From Vandiemenella viatica (Eukaryota; Arthropoda; Insecta; Orthoptera; Morabidae), in the NCBI GenBank assembly GCA_031002005.1, contig CM061919.1, positions 20,593,687 to 20,657,686 on the forward strand: 64,000 bases of DNA. Reading direction: 5' to 3'. The position numbers and the translations under genes are program-made. The notes under the pieces are model-generated. The model ran no database searches and had not been told where the DNA came from. It worked only from the letters and a program-made list of their open reading frames with translations. Below are positions 11,396 through 21,378 of this stretch, in pieces (the stretch's first letter is position 1; every line of letters begins with the position of its first letter).

Positions 11396-12240
11396 TTAAG
11401 ATGCATCAGTCAATGGTCCTCCTGCACTGACAATACTCTTCATAAACCCATCTTTAGCCACTTTCTTTGCTCTTATTAAGTCCTTGTTTAGTTGTTTCAA
11501 ATATTCCCTACTACCCTGCTGTCTCTTAACTCTGTTATGTTCTCTTCTTGCCAACCTCTTTGACCTCCTCACTTCCCTATTATAGTACATAGGTTCTCTA
11601 CTTCTCTTTATTTTCTGCCTTGGAATAAATTTTTCTTTTCCCTTTCTTATTATCTCCTTGAACTCTTCCCACCTTGACTCTAATGTACTTGTGCCTTCCT
11701 TCCACTTGCTGAATAGTTCTCCGAAATACCTCTTCAAATTTGAAAGCTGTGCCTTTTTATATTTCCCCCTTCAATTTTTGCTGCTGGTTTACTGAATCCC
11801 CTAATATCCATCAGAACTGCGTCATGATCACTTATTCCTTCAGTTACTTGACACCCCACAAGTTTTTCATCGGACTTAATTAGAAATATATCAAAAATAT
11901 TTTGTCCCCTAGTATTTTGCTCAACCACTTGTGCAAATCTTTGTTTCCTTGTGTTATTTATCTTATTTCCTTCCCAGTTTACACCTGGTAAATTTAAATC
12001 CCCAGTAATGATGATCATTCTCTTCTCACCTCTTAAATCTGAGTATGAATTTAATTTCTCCCCAAGAGCCTCATCTTCATCTGTCATTCTTCCACTGCGG
12101 TAAACAGCCAAAACTCTGATTTTTTCTATTTTATTACCCCAGAAATCTAACCCAAGTCATGGGCCAGTGAACTGTGGCAGTTTTTGCTAACTAGTATGAA
12201 AACTCCTCTACCAATTGCTCCTCTATCTCTGTCAGAATGG
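11396..12240 (-). pseudogene. LINE G endonuclease C-terminal half and linker
   Basis: This is an apurinic-type endonuclease domain of the exonuclease-endonuclease-phosphatase fold. It shows IIITGDLNLPGVNWEG (about 12020-11970) and then GISDHDAVLMDI (about 11835-11800), the last catalytic Asp-His block. It is followed by a Lys/Arg-rich linker (11737-11396) typical of the EN-RT junction in CR1 elements. The two blocks are in different frames, so there is a frameshift near 11735. Upstream fragments of the domain extend to about 12240. The N-terminal catalytic residues are missing. Confidence 0.85.
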
Positions 12241-12242
12241 TT

Positions 12243-12358
12243 CCCTCAAAATGCTATGACCGAATTCATCTCCATTCCTTGCCATCAATCCTTTCTTACC
12301 ATCAATCCATTCTTAACTCTAACGATCTCGTCGAGTTGTGAAGCCAGAAGCAAAAAAT
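12243..12358 (+). repeat. SINE1 family, 3' fragment
   Basis: CCCTCAAAATGCTATGACCG with the following GAATTCATCTCCATTCCTTG matches the 3' half of the SINE1 copy at 28953-29205 and ends in an A-rich tail. It is 5'-truncated and abuts the broken LINE G endonuclease. Confidence 0.65.
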
Positions 12359-12594
12359 AAATAACTTTTTATAAAAATTCTAGCGAATATCAATGTGGAT
12401 TAAAACAAAAGCACTTGACACCACGATTTAATCACAAGAAATTTCTCAAATAATAATTACTTCTCTGTGATGTGTTTTGGACCTTTTCCTTGTTGGATTT
12501 ATCTTTTTCAACTGCCAATCACAATAGCGAATGAACTAGAGTTTTGGTTCCACATGTGGATAGTCGTCAGTTCGGTGTTATTTTTTCCTTAGGG

Positions 12595-12785
12595 CTGGTT
12601 GACGTCGAAATCATTAGAGGGGAAAAAAAGAACGAATCAGGAAGGAACACAGTCATTTCATTTTTACGTAACTATCTCAGCACTCACAGAATGATTTCAA
12701 ATAATCATGCAATATCTTAATCCGGATGGATGGACTAAGATTTGAATCAGTGTCATACCGAATGCGAGGCTTGAGCGTTACCTGG
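12595..12785 (-). repeat. SINE1 family, diverged minus-strand copy
   Basis: A GTTGACGTCGAAATCATTAG end and an ATTTGAATCAG...CGAATGCGAGGC head correspond to the two ends of the SINE1 copy at 13190-13412. The middle is heavily diverged. Confidence 0.5.
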
Positions 12786-12832
12786 ACTCTCGGTCACTGG
12801 CGCGAGTCCGGCCATGAGCATGGGTGCTAGTT
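12786..12832 (+). repeat. SINE2 fragment (tRNA-like)
   Basis: CTCTCGGTCACTGGCGCGAG, TCCGGCC and GCATGGGTG match the second tRNA-like family seen at 13430-13545. This is a short fragment only. Confidence 0.45.
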
Positions 12833-13188
12833 TAAGTAAGTGTTGTGTATGTCTTACGCCGTCTTTCACTAGTATGAGCAAAAAGCATCAGTACACAGGA
12901 TTATCACATAAAAAGGCTTAGCTGGATGAATGGCTATAGAGGGAATGCCATTAAAAACTTAAGACAATATTTTGAACAAAAAGGCGACTGGCTGCCTTCA
13001 AATATATCTCGCAGATCCCCCCGATCTGACAAATATATATTTGTTTGGTGCCAGTTAGTAACGCGTATGAGTACTAAGTAGGCCGACTATAGTGAAGTTA
13101 CTTTGTTCACAGGGAGGGGTGTCCAATATTAGTTGAGTGTATAGGGCGTTATATCTTCTAGACAATGCGTGGTTATTATGTAAGAAGA
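12833..13188. other. Spacer, nothing recognised
   Basis: About 350 bp between SINE copies. No coding or repeat signal was recognised. Confidence 0.4.
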
Positions 13189-13412
13189 TTATTTTTTTTA
13201 CTTATGGCTTTACGTTTCGTCTACGTCGAAGACATTAGAGGCGGGATGGGACTGGGGACTGGGGGACAAGGAACGGGAAGGAATTCGGCCATATCCATTT
13301 TGAAGGAAGCATCACGACATTCGGCTGGTGTGATTTGGGGAAAGCATGGACAACAATAATCTGGATGCCCGGACGGGGATTCGAACCGCCGTCTTCCTGA
13401 ATGCGAAGCCAG
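13189..13412 (-). repeat. SINE1, near full-length, minus strand
   Basis: Read on the minus strand it has box B (GGTTCGAATCC at 13388-13378), the CATTCGG landmark, the conserved core and the AATGTCTTCGACGTAGACGA 3' end followed by an A-rich tail (T-run at 13191-13200). Open frames crossing it on both strands are by-products. Confidence 0.85.
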
Positions 13413-13429
13413 AGCAATGTACGAAGAAA

Positions 13430-13545
13430 TTATTCGCTGCTCTCGGTAGCGCGTTGAAGAAGTCGCCGGTTCGAGTCCGGCCCAGGGCATGGGTGGTTTT
13501 AATTAAGAGTTCGTCCTGTATTGACGATTTCATGAGATTATCAAC
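13430..13545 (+). repeat. SINE2 (second tRNA-derived family)
   Basis: Box A-like GCTCTCGGTAGCGCG and box B-like GGTTCGAGTCC (about 13469-13479) are followed by GGCCCAGGGCATGGGTGGTT and TTTAATTAAGAGTTCGTCCT. The same core is found inverted at 14160-14325. It lies tail-adjacent to the SINE1 copy at 13189-13412. Confidence 0.7.
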
Positions 13546-13559
13546 AACACTAGAAGAAT

Positions 13560-14155
13560 CTAACACCAATGAGGAAATTTAAAACATAGATAAAGTTGGT
13601 TGAAAGGCTGACTCCAGAAAATAGCAGCTCAGAGACAAGGAGGAAGTAACCGATCTGACAAACGTTTCGAGGAAGGAAGTGAAGAACACTTCTTCAGTGG
13701 AGTAAGCTCTAATAAGATGTGTGAATATGATCATCTGTACTCCAAATATGTCGCTTTTCGAATGACAGTCATTTCCCGAAAATAATAGAAACAACTTCAT
13801 ATAAAATATTATTAAAGTTATTACAGTTAGAGGACTGATGAAAGTGTTAAAACATAACATTGTACTAATATGTATTAGTCATTAAAAACTTCTGACTCTT
13901 CTTGGATTCCGACTTCAGAATACTCTCATTGCATTTTGTAAATGTTCTACTCGTACTAATTGATTACAAAATGAATTAATTAATATTCCGTAATGATGGC
14001 GCTATTTCTTAAACACTGGAACTGCACGTTATTGAAAATTGGTCGCCCACTATTTACTGATTTAAAAATTTTATGACCTTCCATGTCTGCGACCATTTAG
14101 CCTGCTCAGTTTTATATTTTTCTGACTATTGTGTCAGGCTTTGCTGAGGTAATGT
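13560..14155. other. Intergenic stretch, nothing recognised
   Basis: AT-rich, no coding resemblance. The frame at 13579-13860 (minus) has no family features. Confidence 0.45.
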
Positions 14156-14159
14156 TGCA

Positions 14160-14325
14160 CACTACAGTAACGTCAACACAAGACGAACACTACACTCATT
14201 TAAAACCACCCATGTGCGAGGACGGACACGAATCGGCGATGACAGCGTACTAGACCCAATAGTGTTAGGGCCAACTATGTTTCTTGGTAGGGAGTCTAGT
14301 GCAGGAAATTGTGAATGTGTCATGG
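14160..14325 (-). repeat. SINE2, minus strand
   Basis: Read on the minus strand it contains the ATTCGTGTCCGTCCTCGCAC/ATGGGTGGTTTTAA block, which corresponds to the box B and core of the copy at 13430-13545. The remainder (GTGTAGTGTTCGTCTTGTGT) corresponds to GAGTTCGTCCTGTATTGACG. Its ends are not precise. Confidence 0.6.
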
Positions 14326-14377
14326 TTTGCTAACACGAATGTCAATTCAGAAGGGCCCCAGACCAAGCAAATTATCA

Positions 14378-15272
14378 GAAACTAGCCCGTACCCGCGACT
14401 TCAAACGCGTGGATTAAGAATTTTTTGCCAGAATTAAATATAGAAAGTTGTTGGTAACGAAGGACTGGTTTTAAACAATATCGAGTCGGAATAATATGTC
14501 AGAAATGCTATCACTATATAATTGTACCATCGAACCTGTCTCTTGAAGAGAATCAATTTCCAACATATTTCTGTCACCATTCGATAAGGTCTCAAATTTC
14601 GTGACTACAACTGTTAATCATACTGGAAAAAAATATCCTGCGCCCTTCATACAGATTTTCTTATCAAAATCCATCAATATCGATATAGCCATTTAGTCGT
14701 CAAAACGTAACAAAAAGACAGAGACTTACTTCCGTATTTATAACAATATTACTGTGGTTCACACTCACACACTGACTGCGAACAACACCTGAGGGATCAT
14801 TATAACGTAAAAAAGTGTCCACCTACAACATTGCAAGACTACCTACGATTTGCCTCGCATTGCAACCCTAACTATCTAATATCTACAGTTTAACATTCAA
14901 TCCGAATAACCTATGGCCCAGGCCTGACTCTTACGATGAAAAACAATTTTTGAAAATCTTAGCCTCCACGGAGATTTGAACCGGAGATCACGACGTTTGC
15001 AAGCATGCGCTTTAACCACTGAGCTGACAGTCCACTACACGGAAACATGGTACGGAGACATCCATATCCAACATGTCTGTCTATCGCCGTATTTCGAAGT
15101 TATGAGACAACATGTGTTATTTAAACTGATAATTTTTCAACCAAATGTAGACAGTATTTTCTCCTTGTTTCAAAGGATAAGTGTGCAAAGTTTCATCGAG
15201 ATCGGATGAAAACTGTGGATTTGTATGAAGAACAAACAAACAAACATACATTCATCTTTATATATAAAGATT
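14378..15272 (+). repeat. Repeat family X, fullest copy (~0.9 kb)
   Basis: It opens with ACTAGCCCGTACCCGCGACT and closes with AACAAACAAACATACATTCA and TATATATAAAGATT. Internal order: block 1 (14588-14800), block 2 (14800-14960), a tRNA-like segment on the minus strand (14965-15032), and block 3 (15030-15240) with AAGTTTCATCGAGATCGGAT. Other copies are at 3486, 15640, 15796 and 26798. It has no coding capacity. The 3' A-rich microsatellite and tRNA-like segment suggest a composite SINE-like element, but I cannot name the class. Confidence 0.75.
14965..15032 (-). repeat. tRNA-like segment embedded in repeat X
   Basis: The minus strand reads AGCTCAGTGGTTAAAGCGCA (box A-like) and then GGTTCAAATCTCC (box B-like) at tRNA spacing. 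Acceptor arms do not pair convincingly, so it is not called as a tRNA gene. The same segment in the copy at 16110-16165 is where LINE A is inserted. Confidence 0.65.
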
Positions 15273-15351
15273 ATTCTTGTTTTACCACAGAATTGATAGT
15301 TGGTCCAGAACACATTGGAAAGTTGAAGAAAGGTGAGTTAAATAACCGTAG

Positions 15352-15423
15352 TTGTGGGGACGAAGATTCGAACCCGAGCTGCACGATTGACAGGCAAGCG
15401 CGGTACCGCTGAGCTAAAGCGCC
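15352..15423 (-). repeat. tRNA-like sequence / SINE head
   Basis: The minus strand begins GGCGCTTTAGCTCAGCGGTA and has GGGTTCGAATCT at box B spacing, with a central CCTGTCAATC loop resembling an Asp-type GTC anticodon loop. The terminal arms do not form a seven-base acceptor stem. It is therefore more likely a tRNA-derived repeat than a functional tRNA. Confidence 0.55.
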
Positions 15424-15639
15424 AACTGCCTGGCGAAGCGGCTAGAGTTCTGAGCTCTGCTCGGCCGGTGTAGAGACGTGTCCGCTGGGGCGCTAGGAGT
15501 ATTGCCGATTATCGTGGCATACTGCAGAGTATTGACACAATTCAAGTTACGTATATTTCAGCATCATTTCTTTCATTTTAATTACGAATATCTCTGCTCC
15601 TAATTGCACTATTTGAACCGGACCACTTCGATTCGACGG

Positions 15640-15790
15640 GAAATTTTTCAATTATGAGACAACATGTATTATTTATACAGATAATTTTTCAACCAAATGT
15701 AGACAGTATTTATCTCCTTGTTTCAAAGGATAAGTGTGCAAAGTTTCATCGAGATAGGATGAAAACTGTTGATTTGTATGAAGAATAAAC
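15640..15790 (+). repeat. Repeat X, 3' block only
   Basis: It matches 15100-15240 and 26880-27010: ATTATGAGACAACATGTATT, AACCAAATGTAGACAGTATT and AGTTTCATCGAGATAGGATG. It is followed almost directly by the 5' block of another X copy, giving a tail-to-head pair. Confidence 0.75.
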
Positions 15791-15795
15791 AAAGT

Positions 15796-16165
15796 TCAGT
15801 GCCCTCCCTACAGATTTCTCGTCAAATTCCGTTTAGGCATTTAACTGTCAAAACGTAACATAAGACAGAGACTTACTTCCGCATTTATAGTATTCCTAGT
15901 GGAGATTACATACACACTGACTACGAATCACCCCTGATGGATCAATATAACGTAAAAAAAGTGTACATCTACTGTATTGCAAGACTACCTACGAATTGCC
16001 TCAGATTGCACCCCTACCTTTGTGATATCTACAGTTTAAAATTCAATCCGAATAACCGACGGCCCAACCGTGACTCTTATGATCAAAAACAATATTTAAG
16101 AATCTTATCCTCCACGGAGATTTGAACCGGAAATCACGACGTTCATATGCATGCGCTTTATCCAC
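15796..16165 (+). repeat. Repeat X, left half (split by LINE A)
   Basis: Blocks 1 and 2 of repeat X plus most of the tRNA-like segment, ending at GCTTTATCCAC. The missing remainder begins with TCCACTGAGCTGG at 26798. The two halves were therefore one repeat before LINE A and the neighbouring SINE4 segment came in. TCCAC is present on both sides (16161-16165 and 26798-26802). Confidence 0.8.
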
Positions 16166-16337
16166 ATTATTTTTTTTTTTTATTAATTCCGAACCACGGA
16201 AGCGTTCCGGTGTACTTCACATTGCACAGCAAGCTGTGCCAGAAGTAAAGGTCGGGTTAAGTGCCAATAAAAATCCCCACCGAGACAGGGATTCGAACCA
16301 AGGATCATTCGACCTCCAGTTAGACGCCTTAACCACA
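16166..16337 (-). repeat. SINE4 (tRNA-derived), minus strand, head-truncated
   Basis: On the minus strand, GGTTAAGGCGTCTAACTGGA (box A-like) and GGTTCGAATCCCTGTCTC (box B) precede GGGATTTTTATTGGCACTTA, CCCGACCTTTACTTCTGG and CGGAACGCTTCCGTGGTTCG. It ends in an A-rich tail (T-run 16169-16181 on plus). The copy at 55909-56120 shares this order. Its first ~20 bp are missing where the LINE A poly-A begins. Confidence 0.75.
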
Positions 16338-16870
16338 TTTTTTTTATTGTTAACAAACAGTTTAGACATTCATAACAGCAAATTTTACAAATTTGAATAA
16401 CAGAATTTCTTTCTGGATTTCTGGTCATAACTAATCTAAAGGATTACAATTTGTCCCATCTCAGACTCTTCACTCGTTTTCGACGGGGCGCCCGGGGCGT
16501 ATGGGAAGCTCGAGGGGTCCACTGTGGCGGCTGCAAAGCCTCGTGGGGGGTACTCATTGTCGGCGGTCTCTTCTTCCTCTTGCGTCAGTCCGCACTTCAG
16601 TTCGTTGCTGGGCGTCGGTTCTGACGTGGGAACATCTCTTGCCTGCGTCTTTTCTTCGGGGTCGGTATCTTCCGTCTTGCTTCACCATCGTTGTCTTGAC
16701 TTACTTGTATCCCTTGATAATTGTGGGTGCTGGAGCTCTTATTTCTTCTGTTGGTTTTATGGAGGCATTATCACGCTCAAGAAGCGTGCGAACTTATCTT
16801 TGTATTTTTCCCTTTTAATTATTTTGTTGTGTTCGATGGTTAGGTAATACCAGAAATCCTCTATTGACAT
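16338..16870 (-). other. LINE A 3' UTR with poly-A end
   Basis: Follows the ORF2 stop at 16871. It is relatively GC-rich in the middle (16480-16700), which creates overlapping plus-strand open frames (16501-16847) that have no family resemblance. It ends GTTAACAATAAAAAAAATG on the minus strand. Confidence 0.75.
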
Positions 16871-19370
16871 CTATCCTCTTCTTCTGATGACGTAGTGAGT
16901 GTATTTGCCTAACAGCCAAAAGTGAGCGTTTCTTTTAGTCGCAGGATAAATTGTAACATCTGGGAATAAAATATCTTCGGGCGTGAATTTCTGTGGAGTA
17001 GTTCTATTGATTATGGCTAGTTTGCTTTTCGTCCACCTCCATATGTCTAGAACTTCACATCCCAGCAGACGATGATGTATCGTATCCTCTAAATTACAGC
17101 GTAAACACTGTGGGGAAGGGCAAAGGTGTAGTGAGAACAGCTTTTCATTTGAGTTTATCTTCCTATGTATTACTCTATGCCAAGTGGAACGTGCGTGGCT
17201 ATTGATGTATTCATTGTGAACATTCTGCCATATTTTTTTCCAGTCGTCTCTTCTGTACGTAATTTCTAGTTTGCTTTGCGTCTCTCTTTGCAACATGTCA
17301 TACAGTTTCTTAGTTGTTGGAATAGCCTCACCGCTGGTTATGTTTAAATAGCTATTTTCTATGTAGAATATGCGAAAATATCTTAAATTTGCATTTATAT
17401 GGCTGATATCGACTGGTGCCGTACTGCTTCGTGGTTCTAGTTCGTTTAATGTGTAACCTGTTATACTACTTTCCATGTCTTTACGGTGTTTGTACATGTT
17501 CCTCATGTAGATGGTGGTACATTTCGTTTGTATATCTACGAGCTTCAGTCCTCCTTTATCATATGGCATCTTAAGTATTTTGTGATGGATCTTAAAAATG
17601 TGTCCACTCTGTATGAACCAATTCATCGCCATTTCCATTTCCTTTGCTATTTCAATCGGTATTGGGAATATGTGAGCTAGGTACCACAGTTTTGGGAGGA
17701 CAACTCTGTTTATCAGCTGTATTTTTTGTATGGTATTTAGTTCTCTGTTTGAGAAATCTTTCATCTTGCTCCTAATTGCTGCTAATAGCGTCCTCCAATT
17801 TGCAGCCGATGCTTTCTGTGGTGTATTATTAAATTCAATGCCTAAGATCTTTATTTTGTCACGTGTTGGTATCCAGCTTGTGCTGTCCGCATCCATAGTA
17901 TCACTTGTTTTCAGACGTGCGGATTTTTTTACATTGAGTTTTGCGTTTGAAGCCCTTTCATATGTCCTTAGTAACTCCCGTATTTTCTGTATGTCTAATG
18001 AGTTGGTGGTGATAATATTTATATCATCTGCGTACGCGCACACCGCAATTTTATTCTCTCGGATTTTTAATCCAGTAACCGTATTGTAGGCTGCTGCTAG
18101 AAAGGGCTCAACTGCGAGTGCGAACAAAAGCATGGACAGTGGGCATCCTTGTCGTATGGATCTTGTTATTCTTAATGGCTTTGTTATTACCCCGTTTATG
18201 AGTACTCTTGATGTCGCTTGGTGTAACAGCGTGTAGATTATATTACATATTTGCTGGCTGAAGCCCATCTTTTCCATAGTTACTTTTAGATATGTATGGT
18301 TTATGCGGTCAAAGGCTTTATTGAAATCTAATGACAGGATGGATGCTTTTGCGTTTGCAGCCTTCGAGAGTGCAATTGTATCTCTGATATTTGTTATTGT
18401 TTGAATTATCGATCTGCCATTTCCAGTACAGGTCTGATATTCCCCTACTACTTTCTCGGATACATTTCTAAGCCTTATGGCGATAATTCGACTGAATACT
18501 TTATAGTCCGAGTTAAGCATAGTGAGTGGTCTAAAATTTTCTATGTCTTTCTTATCTGGTACTTTGGGGATTAATATAATTAATCCTTCTACTAGTTCAG
18601 TTGGAGCTGTGTTCATAGTCAATAGCTCGTTGTACATGTCTTCAAATTCTTGGTTTATTAAGTCCCAGAATTTCATGTAAAATTCTATTGGTAGTCCGTC
18701 CGGGCCAGGTGACTTCATTTTCGGGCTTCTTTTTATGGCATTTTCTATTTCTTCCCGTGTTATTTTCTGGTTTATGGTTTCATTGTCTTGTTGAGATAAC
18801 ACCGGATTGATGTATTTTAATATTTTGTTGACTTCTTCTTTATCAATTGTCTCTTCTGTATATGTTTTGCTTAGGTATTTTGTTACTTCTTCCTCTATTT
18901 GTTTTTGATCCACAAGTCTGTCTCCTCCTTCTGTTTTTAGCTCAGTTATTAGCTTTCGTTTGAGTTCTGTTTTTTTTGACAAGATGGAAGGTTGATGTTG
19001 TTTCTTCTTGTTGGATGGAGCCCGTTTTTGCTCTTATTTGATATCCTAGCAGTTTCCTGCTTGTTATTTTAACTATTCTGGCTTTGAGTTGTTTTATTTT
19101 CCGGTTGTTTTGCAACGTTTCTGTGTTATTGGTGCATAGCTCTCTCAAGGCCATGGAAAGGAATTCTTTGGTGCTATTTTCCCATTGCTTTTGCTGTCTG
19201 GAGTAGTTTATCATGGCGACTCTGAGTTTGGGTTTTGCACATTCCAACCACCATTGCATTGTTGTATTATATTTACTTTTTTGCCTCTTGCAATGGTTCC
19301 ACTTGTCGTTGACTACGTGTTTCAGTTCGTTGTCGCTTAGAAGGGAGGTATTTAATTTCCACTGCCCCTT
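16871..19370 (-). pseudogene. LINE A ORF2 reverse transcriptase region
   Basis: A 703-codon open stretch (18982-16871) carries a complete RT. Motifs in order are MKSPGPDGLPIEFYMKFW, NFRPLTMLNSDYK, SILSLDFNKAFDRINHTYLK, IRQGCPLSMLLFALAVEPF and the catalytic AYADDINII (YADD codons at 18034-18023). The C-terminus has a CPSPQCLRCNLEDTIHHRL segment, the Cys/His cluster common at LINE ORF2 ends. The upstream linker lies in another frame (19259-18942), so there is a frameshift near 18970 at a T-run. A further shift near 19370 separates the linker from the endonuclease. The 'LIPK...NFRPLTMLN..YK' block is typical of L1/Tx1-type RTs rather than CR1. The catalytic residues are intact, but the frameshifts make it dead. 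Confidence 0.9.
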
Positions 19371-20090
19371 TTTCTGATTATTTTTTGCGGGTGTAAGTTT
19401 ATTTTACAGTGGTATGCATTGTGGTCTGAAAAGGCTAAAGGCCAGATCTCTACTGAGGAAACTTTGCTGGTTATGTCAGGTGAGACATATATTCTGTCCA
19501 GTCTACTTGCTGTGCTCTCAGTGGTGTATGTAAAACCAGGAATTTGCCCATTTTTTACTTCCCAACTGTCTGACAGAGATAATTTTTTTTATTAAGTACT
19601 AGAGTTCTTTGCATTTGTTGAAGTTTGGGTATTGGTCTTTTGGAGATATGACGCAGTTAAAGTCTCCTGCAAGTATTAGACTGTTGCAGGTATCTGTCAG
19701 TAATTGGGTTATCTCTGTTTTGTAGAAATATCTTCTGCTTTCTCTATTTTGATTTCCGGAAGGCGCATAAATTTTTATAATGCGCGCTCCGGCTATCATG
19801 CAGGCTATGCGCCTTCCATTTTCTAAGATTTCGAAGTTTTGGATTTCGATACCCTCCTTGGTTAAAATTGCCGTTCCTAGACCGTTATCTATGCCGGGAT
19901 TCTTCAATTCGTTGTATTCAGTGATGCTTAATGCACCTTCCCAGGCCACTTCCTGAAGGAGCGCTATATCTACCTCCGCCGCCCATAGATATTCTTTTAG
20001 GCATTGTATTTTTGTTGGGTTCTTTATCCCATTTACATTTAGGGTTGACACACAGTATGTTTGAGTCCGCGTTGTACTTCTATCTGCCAT
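19371..20090 (-). pseudogene. LINE A ORF2 endonuclease domain
   Basis: Starts at ATG 20090-20088 and reads CVSTLNVNGIKNPTK, IALLQEVAWEG and LILAGDFNCVIS, the first catalytic blocks of the apurinic-type endonuclease that nicks target DNA. A TAG ends this frame at 19601-19599, next to a T8 run (19583-19590). The domain resumes in another frame with RLDRIYVSPDI and FSDHNAYHC (catalytic Ser-Asp-His) down to about 19390. A one-base slip at the T-run therefore probably broke it. The ORF1 stop (20082-20080) overlaps the ORF2 start by 11 bp, as expected for termination-reinitiation in two-ORF LINEs. Confidence 0.85.
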
Positions 20091-20211
20091 TATGTATCTT
20101 TACAGTCACGTGCAGTTGTATCGTCCATATCTCTGCTTCATTTGATATATCCTCTTCCTCGGTGTCATCTAGTTCTTCCGACCATAAGGATGTATTCTCT
20201 TCACGGGCTAT

Positions 20212-20221
20212 ATCCATGTCA
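20212..20221. repeat. Target site duplication of LINE B, left copy
   Basis: ATCCATGTCA, repeated exactly at 25506-25515. Removing 20222-25515 restores continuous LINE A ORF1 in frame, which confirms this as the duplication. Confidence 0.95.
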
Positions 20222-21378
20222 CCTAACGGTTCTTATCAGAACCAAAAGGCAAGAACCCTTGGACCTTCACTAAGGGTTTGGCAACTTAACATGGAAGGAA
20301 TAAGCCGATCAAAAAGCGATTGCCTTTCAAAGTTATTACTTGACCACAACGTCGATATAGCCTGCGTTCAAGAAACCCACACCAAGGATGATTTGCAGCT
20401 GAGTCTGAGAGGGAAAGTACAAGGCTACAAAATTTTAGGTGCCACTCATCATCAAAATTACGGGTGCGCAACATATGTGCGAAATACTGTTACCAATGCC
20501 TACCTCGTTTCAGCATGCAGCGAAAATAACATCCACATTATTACCACGGTGGTGAACAACATTAAAATTATTAATGTGTATAAACCCCCTTCCGTTTCAT
20601 GGCCAAGTGAAGTTCTACCAGAGTCTCGACATCCTGTAATGTATATTGGCGACTTCAACAGCCACCATACAGATTGGAAGTACACAGAAAACAACCAGGA
20701 TGGAATCAGGCTAGAGGAATGGGCGGCAGCAAATAACATGTACTTAGTTTTTAACCCGAAAGACGCGTGTACTTTTAAATCGGGTAGATGGAACACCGAA
20801 ACCAACCCAGATCTATGTTTTGTTTCACGTGACGATCAAAGCCACCCTTTACCAACTACAAGACGAGTCCTACAAGCCTTTCCACATAGTCAACACCGAC
20901 CAGTCTAGCTAGAAGTTGGCCTAACAATTCCCATAATTAGATCCTCTCCTTTACCTAGATGGAACTTTGGGAAAGCAAAGTGTGAAGAATTTGCCGGTAA
21001 CCTGGATAAAAACCTAAGATGGATACCTCCATTAGTAAAAAATTATAATAGGTTTGTCAGAGTAACCATAGCGACAGCTAAAAAGTCTATTCCTAGAGGC
21101 TTTAGAAAAGAATATATCCCGTGTTGGAACGAAACATGCGAAATGCTATATGATGATTTCCAACAAAACGGACGTACAGAAGCAGCCGACGAACTGCTGC
21201 AGAGCCTGGACAATGCCCGAAAACGCAAATGGGATGATACGGTGCAAAACTTGAATTTCAAGAAGTCCAGCCGGAAAGCATGGAGCCTCCTTAAAAAGCT
21301 AGGTGGACCCCCACATAACCCTCAAGCAAAGCAGCAGGTCACTCCAGACCAAATAGCAAGTCGACTTGCCAACATGTC
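20222..21378 (+). pseudogene. LINE B endonuclease and linker
   Basis: The open frame enters from LINE A sequence, but the element begins at 20222 and the first internal Met is at 20291. Endonuclease landmarks are RVWQLNMEGISRSK, VDIACVQETHTKDD, YGCATYVRN and MYIGDFNSHHTDW. A TAG at 20906-20908 interrupts the frame, which then continues in the same register through CWNETCEMLYDDFQQ to LANMS at 21378. LINE C begins there. The same ORF resumes at about 23621 with RVSADKDHTRK. Confidence 0.85.

Larger units (their letters stand above)
10070..12240 (-). mobile_element. LINE G, CR1/jockey-like retrotransposon, gutted
   Basis: On the minus strand the pieces run in order: endonuclease (from about 12240), linker, RT fingers (11160-10835), then, after an unrelated ~280-bp stretch, the ORF2 C-terminus (10539-10132) and a short 3' UTR to about 10070. 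The endonuclease N-terminus is lost where a SINE1 fragment begins at 12243. The RT palm, including the catalytic aspartates, is gone. The same family occurs at 4530-5375. It is inactive. Confidence 0.85.

Noticed and set aside
15352..15423. Possible tRNA-Asp gene (minus)
   Set aside because: Box A and B are good, but the acceptor and T arms do not pair; better explained as a SINE head.
16501..16847. Two overlapping plus-strand frames of about 105 codons
   Set aside because: Antisense to the LINE A 3' UTR; Ser/Val-rich low-information sequence with no domain.
17486..18089. Plus-strand frames opposite the LINE A RT
   Set aside because: Shadows of the minus-strand RT ORF with its motifs in order.
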